The translations under genes and the position numbers were made by a program. From an uncultured Lachnospiraceae bacterium (GTDB taxonomy: Bacteria > Bacillota > Clostridia > Lachnospirales > Lachnospiraceae), in contig CAJUAA010000015.1 in NCBI GenBank assembly GCA_910584205.1, positions 1 through 64,000 of the forward strand: DNA of 64,000 bases, written 5' to 3'. The notes beneath the pieces were generated by a model, which was not told the origin of the DNA, searched no databases, and saw only the letters and a program-made list of their open reading frames with translations. Positions 62,160 through 64,000 of this stretch are shown in pieces; within the stretch, counting starts at the first letter, position 1; each line of letters opens with the position of its first letter.

Positions 62160-63833
62160 ATGGTTTTATCAGGTGCAGAGATCGTCATTGCCTGTCTGAA
62201 GGAACAGGGTGTGGATACCGTGTTCGGTTATCCGGGCGGAGCGATCCTTAATATCTATGACGCGTTATACGGGCATAAAGAGATCCGCCATATACTGACT
62301 TCCCATGAGCAGGGGGCTTCTCATGCGGCGGACGGCTATGCAAGGGCTACCGGCAGGACAGGGGTCTGCTTTGCCACCTCAGGCCCGGGAGCCACCAATC
62401 TGGTCACGGGGATCGCGACGGCCTATATGGATTCCATTCCGGTAGTTGCGATCACCTGCAATGTGGGGACGCCGCTTCTTGGAAAAGACAGTTTTCAGGA
62501 GATCGACATTACCGGCATCACCATGCCGGTGACAAAATACAGCTTTATTGTAAAAGACGTCAAGGATCTGGCGGGAGCCATCCGGCGTGCGTTCCGGATC
62601 GCGAAATCGGGACGCCCGGGCCCGGTGCTGGTGGATATTACCAAGGATGTGACGGCGAATAAGACAGAATATGTGGAGGAGGTCCCGGAGGAAGTGCGTC
62701 CGGACAATTCCACGATCCTTGAGGCGGATCTTGACTGTGCGGTGCAGATGATCCTTGAAGCGAAGAAGCCTATGATTTTTGTGGGCGGCGGCGCGATCGC
62801 ATCCAATGCGTCCGAAGAGCTGCTGGAGTTTGTAGAGAAAGTAGACGCGCCGGTATGCGATACGCTTATGGGAAAAGGCGCTTTTTCCGGGGAGCATAAG
62901 CTGTACGCGGGCATGCTGGGCATGCACGGAACCAAATATGCGAACTTCGGCGTGGCAAAATGCGATCTTCTGATTACGGTGGGTTCCCGGTTCAGCGACC
63001 GGGTGTTCGGCGATGCGTCCCGGTTTGCTTCCAATGCGAAGATCCTTCAGATCGACGTGGACCCGGCAGAGATCAATAAAAACATCATAGCGAATGCCAG
63101 CGTGATCGGGGATATCAAAGAGGTGCTGAAACGCCTGAATCCAAGACTGGAGCAGCAGGACCACGGGGACTGGATCGCATACATTGACGGGCTGAAGGAG
63201 CGTTTTCCGTTAAAATACGCAGAGGAAGGGCTGACCGGTCCCTTTATGATGGAGGAAATCTATAAGGCGACCAAAGGAGACGCGATCATCTGTACCGAGG
63301 TCGGCCAGCACCAGATGTGGGCGGCGCAGTATTATAAATACAGGAATCCGCGTACCTTCTTAAGCTCCGGAGGGCTTGGAACCATGGGCTACGGCCTTGG
63401 CGCCGCTCTGGGCGCGAAGGTTGCCATGCCGGAGAAGCGCGTGATCAATATTGCCGGGGACGGCTGTTTCCGTATGAACATGAATGAGCTGGCCACGGCG
63501 TCCCGTTATCAGATTCCGGTGGTGGAGATCGTTTTCAACAATCATGTGCTGGGGATGGTGCACCAGTGGCAGGAGCTGTTTTATGAACGCCGGTATTCTG
63601 CGACGATCCTGAACGACCAGGCGGATTTTGTCAAAGTGGCGGAAGCGCTTGGCTGTAAGGGAATCCGCGTGACGAAAAAGGAGGAATTCCTTCCGGCGCT
63701 GGAAGAAGCGTTTGCCTGCGAAGGGCCGGTGCTTCTGGACTGCCAGCTTGACTGCGACGACAAGGTATTTCCGATGGTGCCGGCGGGGGCTCCCATTGAA
63801 AATGCATTTGATCAGGATGATCTGCAGGCCTAG
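62160..63833 (+). CDS. ilvB: Acetolactate synthase large subunit
   Basis: This 557-residue thiamine-diphosphate and FAD enzyme starts branched-chain amino-acid synthesis from pyruvate. Visible parts are VFGYPGGAILNIYDAL, SHEQGASHAADGYARATG with the catalytic Glu, and the ThDP motif IAGDGCFRMNMNELATASRY. I use ATG 62160 behind GAGGGGAGA; an ATG directly after the ilvD stop (62118) would add 14 residues. No small regulatory subunit gene (ilvN) follows within the window. A biosynthetic rather than catabolic enzyme is indicated by the ilvD link. Confidence 0.94.
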   Translation: MVLSGAEIVIACLKEQGVDTVFGYPGGAILNIYDALYGHKEIRHILTSHEQGASHAADGYARATGRTGVCFATSGPGATNLVTGIATAYMDSIPVVAITCNVGTPLLGKDSFQEIDITGITMPVTKYSFIVKDVKDLAGAIRRAFRIAKSGRPGPVLVDITKDVTANKTEYVEEVPEEVRPDNSTILEADLDCAVQMILEAKKPMIFVGGGAIASNASEELLEFVEKVDAPVCDTLMGKGAFSGEHKLYAGMLGMHGTKYANFGVAKCDLLITVGSRFSDRVFGDASRFASNAKILQIDVDPAEINKNIIANASVIGDIKEVLKRLNPRLEQQDHGDWIAYIDGLKERFPLKYAEEGLTGPFMMEEIYKATKGDAIICTEVGQHQMWAAQYYKYRNPRTFLSSGGLGTMGYGLGAALGAKVAMPEKRVINIAGDGCFRMNMNELATASRYQIPVVEIVFNNHVLGMVHQWQELFYERRYSATILNDQADFVKVAEALGCKGIRVTKKEEFLPALEEAFACEGPVLLDCQLDCDDKVFPMVPAGAPIENAFDQDDLQA

Positions 63834-63856
63834 AGAGCGGATCCTTTCATATATTC

Positions 63857-63886
63857 TTGACTTTGCCGGGATATGTGTACTATAAT
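63857..63886 (+). promoter_or_regulatory. Promoter for a gene beyond the window
   Basis: TTGACT (63857-63862) and TATAAT (63881-63886) with 18-base spacing. The remaining 114 bases show no convincing coding start; the frame from the ATG at 63910 closes after 18 codons. Confidence 0.65.
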
Positions 63887-64000
63887 ATATTAAGAATTAA
63901 AGGGAAAGAATGAAATTGCCGGGGGATGTTGCAAAATGTTCGTTTCCGATACTTGACAATACTTGATGGGAGTTTTTTCAAGCGCTGCGGGTGATCTGGA

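Overview
The window reads as chromosomal DNA from a gut Lachnospiraceae-type clostridium (Bacillota). The signs are strong AGGAGG-type ribosome sites, TTGACA/TATAAT promoters, a GC-rich coding bias, ABC lipoproteins with clostridial lipoboxes, SigI/RsgI and SigV/RsiV pairs, YajC, TrmK, a dgt-dnaG-rpoD block and host-glycan enzymes such as GH112 phosphorylase. I see no rRNA, tRNA, CRISPR array, prophage or intact insertion sequence.

Region by region: (1) 1-3.4 kb: an AT-rich gene-free start, a PfkB sugar kinase, a flavodoxin-like reductase and a pair of small YdcZ-type membrane proteins. (2) 3.6-10.6 kb: a nucleoside operon, deoD - divergent ADP-ribosylglycohydrolase - BMP lipoprotein - ATPase - two permeases, closed by a strong terminator. 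(3) 10.6-14.75 kb: RsgI-like lipoprotein - CotH-family kinase - SigI - RsgI. Both RsgI-type proteins end in Tyr/Ser-rich repeat tails, an unusual combination that I rank among the most interesting. (4) 14.8-21.6 kb: a CBM9-like protein, then a sugar-uptake operon whose kinase, response regulator, binding protein and first permease are reduced to abutting fragments, followed by an intact second permease and a two-subunit LacL/LacM beta-galactosidase. (5) 21.8-30.8 kb: a galacto-N-biose/lacto-N-biose locus (GH112 phosphorylase, nucleotidyltransferase, AraC regulator, ABC importer, N-acetylhexosamine 1-kinase) with two matching candidate operators between regulator and transporter. (6) 30.8-31.8 kb: an inverted-repeat element and a frameshifted HEPN-like gene. 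(7) 31.8-38.3 kb: two-subunit class I fumarase, topoisomerase IV (parE-parC), HAD phosphatase. (8) 38.4-42.5 kb: SigV/RsiV, then a second ECF sigma/anti-sigma pair with a DUF4349 lipoprotein. (9) 42.6-56.4 kb: a GlgX-like protein that has lost two catalytic aspartates, DUF5662, dgt, dnaG, rpoD, trmK, a Nif3-like protein, a nucleoside kinase, a PAP2 phosphatase and a 1164-residue TIR-TPR protein. (10) 56.4-64 kb: aroC, tgt, yajC, leuB, ilvD, ilvB.

Functionally the accessory genes point to scavenging of host-derived nucleosides and mucin or milk-type beta-galactosides. They combine with envelope sensing through three sigma/anti-sigma pairs and with housekeeping blocks. The main candidates for undescribed biology are the CotH-SigI-RsgI cluster, the TIR-TPR protein translationally coupled to a PAP2 phosphatase, and the catalytically dead debranching-enzyme homologue. 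All family assignments come from reading motifs and protein architecture by eye; no database search was possible.
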